64,000 nucleotides of DNA from Acidovorax soli. Its GTDB lineage: Bacteria > Pseudomonadota > Gammaproteobacteria > Burkholderiales > Burkholderiaceae_C. Positions 1-7,188 of the stretch are shown one piece after another. The notes under the pieces were generated by a model, which saw only the letters and a program-made list of their open reading frames with translations, was not told where the DNA came from and did not search any database. Made by a program: the position numbers and the translations under genes. Numbering within the stretch: position 1 is the first letter of the stretch; each line of letters starts with the position of its first letter. The stretch covers positions 1-64,000 of the forward strand of contig NZ_FNQJ01000008.1 of NCBI RefSeq assembly GCF_900107605.1. The letters run 5' to 3'.

Positions 1-115
1 CCCCAGCATTTGCAGCGCCTTCTGGATCAGGCTCACTACTTCGTGCTCCCGCCTCGACGACCTGATCGAAGCTTCCCGCGCGAGGTCAAGCGATCGACAC
101 GCAGCAAGTACCCAC
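1..115. other. Window edge, no confident gene
   Basis: Nothing here could be assigned. The minus strand is open through the window edge and would encode a short arginine-rich stretch, but it has no clear start with a ribosome site and no family was recognised. It could be the edge of a gene that lies outside the window. Confidence 0.3.
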
Positions 116-152
116 CAAAAAAATGCCAGTCAGGGCTTAACTGACTGGCATT
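116..152 (-). terminator. Rho-independent terminator of the first RRM gene
   Basis: An 11-bp inverted repeat (122-132 with 142-152) is followed on the minus strand by a run of T (A run at 116-123 on the plus strand). It lies about 45 nt past the stop codon of the RRM gene at 198-722, where its transcript should end. Confidence 0.8.
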
Positions 153-197
153 GCCCCGAAGGGGCCTTCCGCTCAAGACAAACTGCGGGCGAGCGGC

Positions 198-722
198 TCA
201 GTAACTGTCGCCGCCACCATAGCCGCCACCGCTGCGGCCGCCATTGCGTGAGCCCGTGCCGTAGGGGCTGCGGAAACCGCCCTCGCTGCGTCCACCACCG
301 CCGTAGCCGCCACCATCACCTCGGCCACCACCTCCATAGCCACCGCCGCCGCCTTCACGGCCACCACCGTAGCCACCACCACCGCCACCGCCGTATCCGC
401 CGCCACCACCGCTGCGGCCGCCACCGTAGCCACCGCCACCGCCAAAACCTCCACCACTGCGGGGCGGACGTGGCTCCATCGGGCGGGCTTCATTGACAAC
501 GATGCCACGGCCTCCCAGGGACTGGCCGTTCATGCCCTGAATGGCCGCCTGCGCTTCAGCATCGCTGCCCATCTCGACGAAGCCAAAGCCCTTGGAGCGA
601 CCCGTATCGCGTTCCATCATGACCTTGGCGCTTGTTACGGCACCAAATTGACCAAAGGCCTGTTCCAGATCGCTGTCGCGCACCGAATAAGGCAGGTTGC
701 CGACATACAGTTTGTTGCCCAT
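198..722 (-). CDS. Glycine-rich RRM RNA-binding protein (paralog 1)
   Basis: 174 residues. One RNA recognition motif fills the N-terminal half, with RNP2 (LYVGNLPY, residues 4-11) and RNP1 (KGFGFVEM, 44-51). The C-terminal half is almost entirely Gly/Tyr/Arg/Ser repeats (GGGGYGGG type), probably disordered. This architecture is typical of small bacterial cold-inducible RNA-binding proteins that act as RNA chaperones. The ATG at 722 is chosen because GAGGAG lies just upstream; the longer frame starting at 743 runs through that site. The gene at 987-1364 is a close paralog. A leader hairpin covers the ribosome site (see 725-766), so translation is probably regulated. Confidence 0.9.
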   Translation of the reverse strand: MGNKLYVGNLPYSVRDSDLEQAFGQFGAVTSAKVMMERDTGRSKGFGFVEMGSDAEAQAAIQGMNGQSLGGRGIVVNEARPMEPRPPRSGGGFGGGGGYGGGRSGGGGGYGGGGGGGYGGGREGGGGGYGGGGRGDGGGYGGGGRSEGGFRSPYGTGSRNGGRSGGGYGGGDSY

Positions 723-724
723 CA

Positions 725-766
725 CGGGACTCCTCAAAAACACATGGATAAAGCGATGGAGTCCCG
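725..766 (-). promoter_or_regulatory. SD-sequestering leader hairpin of RRM gene 1
   Basis: A perfect 9-bp inverted repeat (725-733 with 758-766, arms CGGGACTCC and GGAGTCCCG) has a 24-nt loop. In the mRNA the 3' arm contains the GGAG of the Shine-Dalgarno, three bases upstream of the start codon. The same structure, with one compensatory base-pair change, precedes the paralog. Transcription probably starts beyond 800, giving a leader of around 100 nt or more. That the hairpin regulates translation is inference. Confidence 0.7.
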
Positions 767-924
767 AAAACGCAGCCAGTTGATCTCAACGAAGCCTTGA
801 GCGCGAAACCGACGGATCACCGCAAACTTTTAGGCGAGAAAAACCCCGCAAACTGAATATGTCTCACAGTTTTTGGGAAAACGCAAGTGCTTTTGCCCGC
901 TGTGGCAGCAATGCTGCAGCCATG

Positions 925-947
925 AAAAAAGGAGCCCTGAGGCTCCT
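925..947 (-). terminator. Rho-independent terminator of the second RRM gene
   Basis: On the minus strand a GGAGCC/GGCTCC stem with a short loop is followed by six T (A run at 925-930 on the plus strand). It lies about 40 nt past the stop of the RRM gene at 987-1364, so the two paralogs are separate transcription units. Confidence 0.8.
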
Positions 948-986
948 TGTTTTCCGGTGGCAGGTGCAAGCACCTGCTGAACGGTC

Positions 987-1364
987 TTAGTAGCTGTTAC
1001 GGCCACCGCCGTAACCGCCACCACCACCACCGCCGTAGCCACCGCCGCTACGGCCACCGCCGTAACCGCCGCCGCCATTGCCGCCACCGAAGCCACCGCT
1101 ACGGGGAGCGCGTGGCTCCATGGGGCGGGCTTCGTTGACCACGAGGTCACGGCCACCGAAATTCTGGCCATGCACGCCCTGGATGGCGGCTTGAGCTTCG
1201 GCATCGCTGCCCATTTCGACAAAGCCGAAACCCTTGGAGCGGCCGGTGTCGCGCTCCATCATGACCTTGGCGCTGCCGACCGAGCCGTACTGGCTGAAGG
1301 TCTGCTGCAGGTCTTCGTCGCGGAAAGAGTAGGGCAGGTTGCCCACGTAAAGTTTGTTGCCCAT
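987..1364 (-). CDS. Glycine-rich RRM RNA-binding protein (paralog 2)
   Basis: 125 residues. Same architecture as the neighbour at 198-722: RNP2 (LYVGNLPY) near residue 4, RNP1 (KGFGFVEM) near residue 44, then a shorter Gly/Tyr/Arg/Ser tail of about 35 residues. The two RRMs are nearly identical, so this is a tandem duplication; the tails differ in length. The start at 1364 is supported by AGGAG upstream. A leader hairpin covers that site. A GATAAT -10-like element at 1501-1506 (minus strand) would give a leader of about 130 nt, long in the manner of cold-shock mRNAs. The role as RNA chaperone is inferred from the family. Confidence 0.9.
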   Translation of the reverse strand: MGNKLYVGNLPYSFRDEDLQQTFSQYGSVGSAKVMMERDTGRSKGFGFVEMGSDAEAQAAIQGVHGQNFGGRDLVVNEARPMEPRAPRSGGFGGGNGGGGYGGGRSGGGYGGGGGGGYGGGRNSY

Positions 1365-1366
1365 GA

Positions 1367-1405
1367 AGGACTCCTGAAAAAACATGAAAACGCGATGGGA
1401 GTCCT
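1367..1405 (-). promoter_or_regulatory. SD-sequestering leader hairpin of RRM gene 2
   Basis: A perfect 8-bp inverted repeat (1367-1374 with 1398-1405, arms AGGACTCC and GGAGTCCT) has a 23-nt loop. The stem again includes the GGAG Shine-Dalgarno. Compared with the copy at 725-766, the outer G-C pair has become A-T with both partners changed, which supports selection for the pairing. Loop sequences differ. Confidence 0.7.
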
Positions 1406-1610
1406 ACGCAATCAACAAACCTGTGACGACTTCAAAGACGCGAAACTGACCAATCACCGCTAACTTAACTGCTTTCCTGCTAGGCAGAAAAAGCCAAGCC
1501 ATTATCAGTCACTTTTATGCGCTGCGCGGATATTTATTTCTAAGGAGAAATTTTTCGGGTAGAAAACGTTGTAAAGGGATCCGGGGAACGCGTTGCACTA
1601 AAATAGCGCC

Positions 1611-1768
1611 GTCTTTGGGGAGTAGCCCGCCCGGCCGCACAAGGCGCCGGGGGCTTGCGTCAACACACTTGGGTTCCCACAACCTATGGCGCACGCGGCT
1701 TGTGATGAGCTGGGCGAGACCATTGACTGCATGCCGATCCATTGGCCGGAGTCGGTGTGCGGTCAATG
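1611..1768 (+). promoter_or_regulatory. yybP-ykoY (manganese) riboswitch
   Basis: The leader has the hallmarks of the yybP-ykoY family: GGGGAGTAGCCC near its 5' end (1617-1628), a GGGCGAGACC segment (1712-1721), and a long arm closed by CATTGAC/GTCAATG (1721-1727 with 1762-1768) with inner pairing. This class senses Mn2+ and commonly precedes UPF0016/GDT1 genes, as here (start at 1808). A TAAAAT at 1599-1604 could be the -10 box, placing the transcript start close to 1611; no good -35 was seen. Confidence 0.85.
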
Positions 1769-1807
1769 CGTTCACCACCCATCCGGCCGGATCGGACCCC
1801 CCTCCCC

Positions 1808-2371
1808 ATGGAAGCCTTTTTTGTTTCTACCGCCATCGTCGCCCTCGCCGAGATGGGCGACAAGACCCAGTTGCTGGCGCTGGTGCTGGCCGCGCGTTTC
1901 CGAAAACCCTGGCCCATTGTGCTGGGCATCCTGGTCGCCACGCTGGCCAACCACGGGTTGGCGGGGGCTGTTGGCGCCTGGGTAACCACGTTGGTGGGAC
2001 CACAGATGTTGCGCTGGATTCTGGGTGCCTCCTTCATTGCCATGGCGGTGTGGATGCTGATCCCCGACAAGCTCGATGAAGGCGATGCCGACGGTTCGCC
2101 GCGCTGGGGAGTGTTCGGCACCACGCTGGTGGCTTTTTTCCTGGCCGAGATGGGCGACAAGACGCAGATCGCCACCGTCATGCTGGCGGCGCAGTACAAC
2201 GCCTACCTGTGGGTGGTGGCCGGAACCACGCTGGGCATGATGCTGGCCAATGCGCCCGTGGTCTGGCTGGGCGACCGCATCACGCGCCTGGTGCCCATCC
2301 GCATCGTGCACCTTGTGTCGGCAGCCATTTTCGTGGTCCTCGGACTGGTGGCGATTTTTGCGCCGGCCTGA
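1808..2371 (+). CDS. GDT1/UPF0016 family cation (Mn2+) transporter
   Basis: 187 residues, six predicted membrane segments in two homologous halves. Each half carries the signature EMGDKTQ (residues 15-21 and 114-120), whose acidic residues bind the cation in this family. Members export Mn2+ or exchange Ca2+/Mn2+ for protons in the inner membrane. The start at 1808 places the signature near the N-terminus as in relatives; the frame is open further upstream but that part lies in the riboswitch. The upstream yybP-ykoY element fits a manganese exporter switched on by excess metal. Confidence 0.92.
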   Translation: MEAFFVSTAIVALAEMGDKTQLLALVLAARFRKPWPIVLGILVATLANHGLAGAVGAWVTTLVGPQMLRWILGASFIAMAVWMLIPDKLDEGDADGSPRWGVFGTTLVAFFLAEMGDKTQIATVMLAAQYNAYLWVVAGTTLGMMLANAPVVWLGDRITRLVPIRIVHLVSAAIFVVLGLVAIFAPA

Positions 2372-2382
2372 TGGGCCAGCGT

Positions 2383-2402
2383 CGCCGCCGGGCGGCCCTT
2401 TT
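2383..2402 (+). terminator. Weak terminator after the GDT1 gene
   Basis: A GC-rich GCCG/CGGC hairpin is followed by CCTTTT just past the stop at 2371. The T tract is short, so termination may be partial. It separates the Mn transporter from the metX leader. Confidence 0.35.
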
Positions 2403-2404
2403 GG

Positions 2405-2410
2405 TATATT
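2405..2410 (+). promoter_or_regulatory. Probable -10 box of metX
   Basis: TATATT stands seven bases before the first base of the SAM-II aptamer, the spacing expected for a transcript starting near 2417. No convincing -35 hexamer was seen at the proper distance. Confidence 0.4.
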
Positions 2411-2416
2411 TGCCGC

Positions 2417-2470
2417 ACGCGCCGATTTGCCACAGCTTGCGGGCGCTTAATAAATTCTGCTAAAGACCCG
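2417..2470 (+). promoter_or_regulatory. SAM-II riboswitch aptamer
   Basis: The segment matches the compact SAM-II (metA-type) consensus: a CGCGCCGATTTG opening, P1 pairing between GCGCC and GGCGC, then TTAATAAATTCTGCTAAAG, the conserved 3' part that forms the pseudoknot. SAM-II sits upstream of methionine and SAM synthesis genes in proteobacteria. It precedes metX directly, so high SAM should repress metX-metW. Confidence 0.85.
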
Positions 2471-2480
2471 TCCGACACAT

Positions 2481-2514
2481 CCCGGCCTCGTTTTTAGCGA
2501 CGCCGGGTTTTTTT
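2481..2514 (+). terminator. Attenuator hairpin ending at the metX start codon
   Basis: A CCCGGC/GCCGGG stem (2481-2486 with 2502-2507) with an inner TCG/CGA pairing is followed by seven T (2508-2514). The T run ends at the ATG at 2515. It follows the SAM-II aptamer and looks like its expression platform; folding would both stop transcription and hide the start region. Confidence 0.75.
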
Positions 2515-3717
2515 ATGTCGTTCATTGCCACACCCCAGACCATGCATTTTCCGGAGGTGCTGCCGCTGCAAAGCGGTGCATCGCTCCGTGATTACCACCT
2601 GGCTTACGAAACCTACGGCACCCTCAATGCCGATGCGTCCAACGCCGTGCTGGTGTGCCACGCCCTCAACGCCTCGCACCATGTAGCCGGCGTGTACGAG
2701 GGCCAGGACAAGAGCGAGGGCTGGTGGGACAACATGATCGGCCCCGGCAAGCCGGTGGATACCAACCGGCTCTTCGTGATCGGCGTGAACAACCTGGGCT
2801 CGTGCTTCGGCTCCACCGGACCCATGCACCTGCACCCGGATACCGGCGAGGTCTACGGTGCCGATTTTCCCGTGGTCACGGTGGAGGACTGGGTCAATGC
2901 CCAGGCTCGGCTGCTGGAGCGGCTGGGCATCACGCAGCTGGCCGCCGTGCTGGGCGGCAGCCTGGGCGGCATGCAGGCCTTGAGCTGGACGCTGCAGTAC
3001 CCCGAACGGGTGCGCCATGCCGTGGTGGTGGCCAGCGCGCCCAACCTCACGGCCGAGAACATCGCCTTCAACGAAGTGGCGCGCCGCGCCATCGTCACCG
3101 ACCCCGACTTCCACGGCGGCCATTTTTACCGCCACGGCGTGATCCCGAAGCGCGGCCTGCGCATCGCGCGCATGATCGGCCACATCACGTATTTGAGCGA
3201 CGATGTGATGAACGAGAAGTTCGGCCGCAGTCTGCGTGCCCCCACGCTCCCCGCTTCGCGTGGTTCGCTGCCCCTCGAGGGGACTGGTCCGGCTCGGGGC
3301 GGCCCAGCGCCGGACCTCCGCGATTATTTGTACAGCACCCAGGACATCGAGTTTCAGATCGAAAGCTACCTGCGCTACCAGGGCGACAAGTTCAGCGAGT
3401 ATTTCGACGCCAACACCTACCTGCTGATCACGCGCGCGCTCGATTACTTCGATCCGGCGCGCGGCCATGGCGGTGACCTCACCCAGGCGCTGGCACGCGC
3501 CACGGCCAAATTTTTGCTGGTCAGTTTCACCACCGACTGGCGGTTTTCTTCCCGGCGCAGCCGCGAAATCGTGAAAGCCCTGCTCGACAACCGACGCAGT
3601 GTGAGCTACGCCGAAATCGATGCCCCCCACGGGCATGATGCCTTCTTGCTCGATGACGCCCGCTACATGAACGTCATGCGCTCTTACTTCGATAGCATTG
3701 CAAAGGAGCTGGCATGA
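2515..3717 (+). CDS. Homoserine O-acyltransferase MetX
   Basis: 400 residues, alpha/beta hydrolase fold. The nucleophile motif GGSLGGMQ has Ser149; the acid is in TTDWRF and the histidine in APHGHDAF near the C-terminus. It acylates homoserine from acetyl- or succinyl-CoA in methionine synthesis; enzymes paired with MetW may use succinyl-CoA, which cannot be decided here. The ATG at 2515 abuts the attenuator T run and has no SD; an in-frame ATG at 2542 has none either, so the start is not certain. Residues about 243-268 are an in-frame insertion derived from a dispersed repeat (3243-3312). MetW overlaps by four bases. Confidence 0.95.
   Translation: MSFIATPQTMHFPEVLPLQSGASLRDYHLAYETYGTLNADASNAVLVCHALNASHHVAGVYEGQDKSEGWWDNMIGPGKPVDTNRLFVIGVNNLGSCFGSTGPMHLHPDTGEVYGADFPVVTVEDWVNAQARLLERLGITQLAAVLGGSLGGMQALSWTLQYPERVRHAVVVASAPNLTAENIAFNEVARRAIVTDPDFHGGHFYRHGVIPKRGLRIARMIGHITYLSDDVMNEKFGRSLRAPTLPASRGSLPLEGTGPARGGPAPDLRDYLYSTQDIEFQIESYLRYQGDKFSEYFDANTYLLITRALDYFDPARGHGGDLTQALARATAKFLLVSFTTDWRFSSRRSREIVKALLDNRRSVSYAEIDAPHGHDAFLLDDARYMNVMRSYFDSIAKELA
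3243..3312 (+). repeat. Type A palindromic repeat inside metX
   Basis: CTCCCCGCTTCGCGTGG, CCCCTCGAGGGG and GGGGCGGCCCAGCG resemble the intergenic elements at 9625, 28161, 50031 and 55815. Here the element is in frame and encodes a Pro/Gly/Arg-rich insert that sits between conserved MetX blocks. Confidence 0.6.
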
Positions 3718-4298
3718 CCGAGAAAACCACGATGCAAGCCATTGCCCGCATGGTTCCACCCGGCTCGCGCGTGCTCGACCTGGGTTGTGGCGACGGCGCC
3801 ATGCTGTCCTACCTGCAACGCGAACGAGGCTGCAGCGGCTACGGCATCGAGATAGCCGACGCCAACGTGCTGGCCTGCGTGCAGCGCGGGGTGGACGTGA
3901 TCCAGCTCAACCTCGACGAGGGCCTGGCCATGTTTGGCGACAACTCTTTCGACGTGGTGCTGCAGATCGACACCCTGCAGCACCTGCGCAACGCCGAGGT
4001 CATGCTGCGAGAAACCGCCCGCGTGGGTCGCACCGGCGTGGTGGCCTTCCCCAACTTCGCGCACTGGCCCAACCGCCTGTCGGTGCTGCGCGGGCGCATG
4101 CCGGTCACGCGGCGCCTGCCCTACCAGTGGTACGACACGCCCAACATCCGCGTGGGCACCTACAAGGATTTCGAGGTGCTGGCGCTCAAGAACCACCTGC
4201 GCGTGATCGATGCGTTCGGCCTGCAGGCCGGGCGCACGGTTCGCTGGTGCCCGAACGCGCGGGCGGGCACGGCCGTGTTCCATTTCGAGCACGCCTGA
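3714..4298 (+). CDS. Methionine biosynthesis protein MetW
   Basis: 194 residues, small SAM-dependent methyltransferase fold. The SAM-binding loop is VLDLGCGDG (residues 20-28). The typical MetW C-terminus, with [10 protein letters not shown] and a basic stretch, is present. MetW is encoded immediately after MetX in many proteobacteria and is reported to support MetX activity; its own methyl acceptor is unclear. The start overlaps the metX stop (ATGA), so the two are translationally coupled and share the SAM-II switch. Confidence 0.93.
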   Translation: MTEKTTMQAIARMVPPGSRVLDLGCGDGAMLSYLQRERGCSGYGIEIADANVLACVQRGVDVIQLNLDEGLAMFGDNSFDVVLQIDTLQHLRNAEVMLRETARVGRTGVVAFPNFAHWPNRLSVLRGRMPVTRRLPYQWYDTPNIRVGTYKDFEVLALKNHLRVIDAFGLQAGRTVRWCPNARAGTAVFHFEHA

Positions 4299-4641
4299 TG
4301 ACCCCCTCATGGCCGCCTCCTTTGCCCACAACCGCTCCGTGGCGCGCCAGGTCATGGATGGCCATTGGCCTGGTGGTGCTGCTCGATTCGATCGGCTTTG
4401 TCAGCATGCCATGCACCGTGCCGGTGAAAGCAACCGCACCATGGCGGCGGTGGATGCTCTCGCCGGCGCGGAGAACCGCCGCACGCTGATCCGTGCGCTG
4501 GACCGCGCTGCGCCGCACCTCCACCCCGGGGCCGAAGCAGGCCCCTCCTGATACGCGCTCCTCGCCTGGCCACTGAGAACTTGGCGCCTGCGTGCACGTT
4601 GTGGTCGAATGCGGTTTTCGCAACGCCGCAGGAGCCCGCCC
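4299..4641. other. 343-bp gap with only doubtful small frames
   Basis: Two overlapping short plus-strand frames exist. One (4298-4489) has a single hydrophobic segment; the other (4309-4551) would give 80 residues. Neither has an SD or a recognised family. High third-position GC moves from one frame to the other along the stretch, which could indicate a decayed frameshifted gene. No terminator was seen after metW. Confidence 0.3.
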
Positions 4642-6132
4642 ATGAACGCCCGTGTCCCCTCCCAAATCCTTGAACCCGCGCTGGCGCTGGAGCGGATCGG
4701 CCAGACATGGGACAGCGACATCCTGCGCCAGCTCACCGAATACATCGCCATTCCGGCCAAGTCGCCCACCTTTGCCCCCGACTGGGCGCAGCAGGGCCTG
4801 CTCGACACCGTGGTGCGCAATGCTGCCACCTGGGTCGAGGCGCAGAAGGTGGCGGGCCTGCACCTGGAAATCGTGCGTCTGCCCGGCCGCACCCCGGTGC
4901 TGTTCTTCGAGATCGAGGCCACCGAGGCCGCCGCCACCCAGACCGTGCTGATGTATGGCCACCTGGACAAGCAGCCCGAGTTTTCCGGCTGGCGCAGCGA
5001 CCTCGGCCCCTGGACGCCCAAGTACGAAGACGGCAAGCTCTACGGGCGCGGCGGCGCCGACGATGGTTATGCCGTGTACGCCAGCATCGCCGCCGTGCAG
5101 GAACTCCAGCGCCAGAACGTGCCGCACCCGCGCATCGTGGGCCTCATCGAAACCTGCGAGGAAAGCGGCTCGCACGACCTGCTGCCCTACATCGATGCCC
5201 TGCGCGCGCGCCTGGGCGATGTGGGTCTGGTGATCTGCCTGGACAGCGGCGCCGGCAACTACGACCAGCTCTGGCTCACCACCAGCCTGCGCGGCATGGC
5301 CAGCGGCACGCTCAAGGTCGAGATCCTCACCGAAGGCATCCACTCGGGCGACGCCTCGGGCCTGGTGCCGTCCAGCTTCCGCATCATGCGCCAGGTGCTC
5401 GACCGCCTGGAAGACAGTGCCACCGGCCGCCTGCTGCCCGCCAGCTTCCATTGCCAGGTGCCTGCCGACCGCCTGGCCCAGGCCCGTGCCACGGCCGCCA
5501 TCCTGGGCGACGAGGTCTACAAGCGCTTTCCGTGGGCGCACTACGACTGCGGCGGCTCCACCACCTTTGCGCTGCCCACCACCACCGACCCGCTGCAGGC
5601 CCTGCTCAAGCGTACCTGGGAGCCCACGCTCAGCGTGACCGGCGCCGAGGGCTTTCCTGCGCTGCAGGACGCGGGCAACGTGCTGCGCCCCTACACCGCC
5701 TTCAAGCTCAGCCTGCGCCTGCCCCCGCTGGTGGACGCTGCCCAGGCCGTGCAGGACTTGAAAGCCCTGCTCGAAGACAACGCGCCCTACCAAGCCCGGG
5801 TCACGTTCGACGGGAGTGGCGGCGCCACGGGCTGGAACGCCCCGGCCACTACGCCCTGGTTCGAACAGGCGCTCAATGATGCGTCGCAGGCGCACTTTGG
5901 CGCGCCCTGCGGCTACATCGGCCAGGGTGGCACCATCCCGCTGATGAACATGCTCAGCGAGGGTTTTCCGAAAGCCCAGATGATGGTGTGCGGCGTGCTC
6001 GGCCCCAAGAGCAATGCGCATGGTCCCAACGAGTTTTTGCATGTGCCCTATGCCAAACGCCTCACCGCCTCGGTGGCGCAGGTGATCGGCGCCATGGCCC
6101 GGCAGGCCGCCTCGGAGGCCGCTACGGCCTGA
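4642..6132 (+). CDS. M20 family metallopeptidase
   Basis: 496 residues. The M20 metal-site motifs are in order: YGHLDKQ (His107, Asp109), GRGGADDGYA (bridging Asp140 or 141), ETCEESGS (general base and ligand Glu173/174), CLDSG, and NAHGPNE near the C-terminus. The central dimerisation domain is present. Such enzymes hydrolyse dipeptides or N-acyl amino acids using two zinc ions; the substrate cannot be told. The ATG at 4642 is chosen because GGAG lies eight bases upstream; the frame is open to 4609. Confidence 0.92.
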   Translation: MNARVPSQILEPALALERIGQTWDSDILRQLTEYIAIPAKSPTFAPDWAQQGLLDTVVRNAATWVEAQKVAGLHLEIVRLPGRTPVLFFEIEATEAAATQTVLMYGHLDKQPEFSGWRSDLGPWTPKYEDGKLYGRGGADDGYAVYASIAAVQELQRQNVPHPRIVGLIETCEESGSHDLLPYIDALRARLGDVGLVICLDSGAGNYDQLWLTTSLRGMASGTLKVEILTEGIHSGDASGLVPSSFRIMRQVLDRLEDSATGRLLPASFHCQVPADRLAQARATAAILGDEVYKRFPWAHYDCGGSTTFALPTTTDPLQALLKRTWEPTLSVTGAEGFPALQDAGNVLRPYTAFKLSLRLPPLVDAAQAVQDLKALLEDNAPYQARVTFDGSGGATGWNAPATTPWFEQALNDASQAHFGAPCGYIGQGGTIPLMNMLSEGFPKAQMMVCGVLGPKSNAHGPNEFLHVPYAKRLTASVAQVIGAMARQAASEAATA

Positions 6133-6240
6133 GCACCGGCAGGGCGCGCGCGCCAACCACCCCGGCAATCTGCTGGAACCTCCACCGCAACGCATGCCAC
6201 CCGTGCACTTCGCTTGCTCCCAACCTTGGTCGTCCCGCCC

Positions 6241-7131
6241 ATGTCTGACGCTGTTGTATCCACCTTGAGCACCTTGACGACCTTCACCGCGGCAGACGGC
6301 GAGAACCTGGCCGTGCAGGACTGGCCCCTGATGGAGGGCTCACCCCGCGGCACCGTGCTGCTGGTGCATGGCCTGGGCGAGCATGTGGGGCGGTACGATG
6401 CCCTGGCGCGGCGCCTGAATGCCTGGGGCTTTGCCGTGCGGGGCTACGACCAGTATGGCCACGGCGAGTCGGGCGGGCCGCGCGGCGGCCTCACCACGGC
6501 CATGCGCCTGCTCGACGATCTGGCCGACATGGTGGACGCCACCCGCGCCCGCATGGCGCCGGGCCAGCCGCTGGTGCTGCTGGGCCACAGCCTGGGCGGG
6601 CTGGTGGCGGCGCGGTTCGTGTCGCTGCACCTGCGGCCGGTGGATGGGCTGGTGCTGTCATCGCCCGCGCTGGACCTGGGGCTCAACGCCATGCAAAAGC
6701 TGCTGTTGGCCACGCTGCCGCGCATCGCGCCCAACCTGCGCGTGGGCAACGGGCTAGATCCGCAATACCTCTCGCACGACCCGGCCGTGGTGGCCGCCTA
6801 CCTGGCCGATCCGCTGTGCCATGACCGCATCAGCGGCCGCCTGGCCCGGTTCATGGCCGACGCGGGGCCGGCCACCATGGCGCGTGCCAGGCACTGGGGT
6901 GTGCCCACCTTGCTGATGTGGGCGGGTGCCGACCGATTGGTCAATCCTGCTGGCAGCCAGGCCTTTGCCGCGGCGGCACCCCAGGGTGTGGTGCAGTCAC
7001 ATTGCTTTGAGCCCTTGTTCCATGAACTGTTCAACGAAAGCCCTGCGCTGGCCGCGCCGGTGTATGGCCTGCTGCACCAGTGGCTGGTGCGCCATTGCCC
7101 GCTGGCACCCCCGGTAGCCGTGGCCGGATGA
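6241..7131 (+). CDS. Alpha/beta hydrolase, monoacylglycerol-lipase-like
   Basis: 296 residues. The oxyanion/lid region LVHGLGEHVGRY and nucleophile motif GHSLGG (Ser117) are typical of serine aminopeptidase S33 / lysophospholipase hydrolases; the acid lies in AGADRLV and the histidine in FHELFNE. No signal peptide, so cytoplasmic. The ATG at 6241 is preferred over a TTG at 6214. It converges with the MFS gene and is not obviously in an operon with the M20 peptidase. Substrate (acylglycerol or lysolipid) is inferred from the family only. Confidence 0.9.
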   Translation: MSDAVVSTLSTLTTFTAADGENLAVQDWPLMEGSPRGTVLLVHGLGEHVGRYDALARRLNAWGFAVRGYDQYGHGESGGPRGGLTTAMRLLDDLADMVDATRARMAPGQPLVLLGHSLGGLVAARFVSLHLRPVDGLVLSSPALDLGLNAMQKLLLATLPRIAPNLRVGNGLDPQYLSHDPAVVAAYLADPLCHDRISGRLARFMADAGPATMARARHWGVPTLLMWAGADRLVNPAGSQAFAAAAPQGVVQSHCFEPLFHELFNESPALAAPVYGLLHQWLVRHCPLAPPVAVAG

Positions 7132-7188
7132 GTTCAAGCCATATAGGCTTTCCAGAACCCGTGGACGCTGCGGTTGCAGGGCGTGGCC

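Noticed and set aside
200-480. Short regular repeats that resemble a CRISPR or tandem-repeat array
   Set aside because: They are codon-level repeats of the Gly/Tyr-rich protein tail, without spacers. The stretch near 1000-1100 is the same.
4309-4551. 80-residue plus-strand frame after metW
   Set aside because: No SD, no family, and coding-like composition shifts between frames; listed only as a gap.
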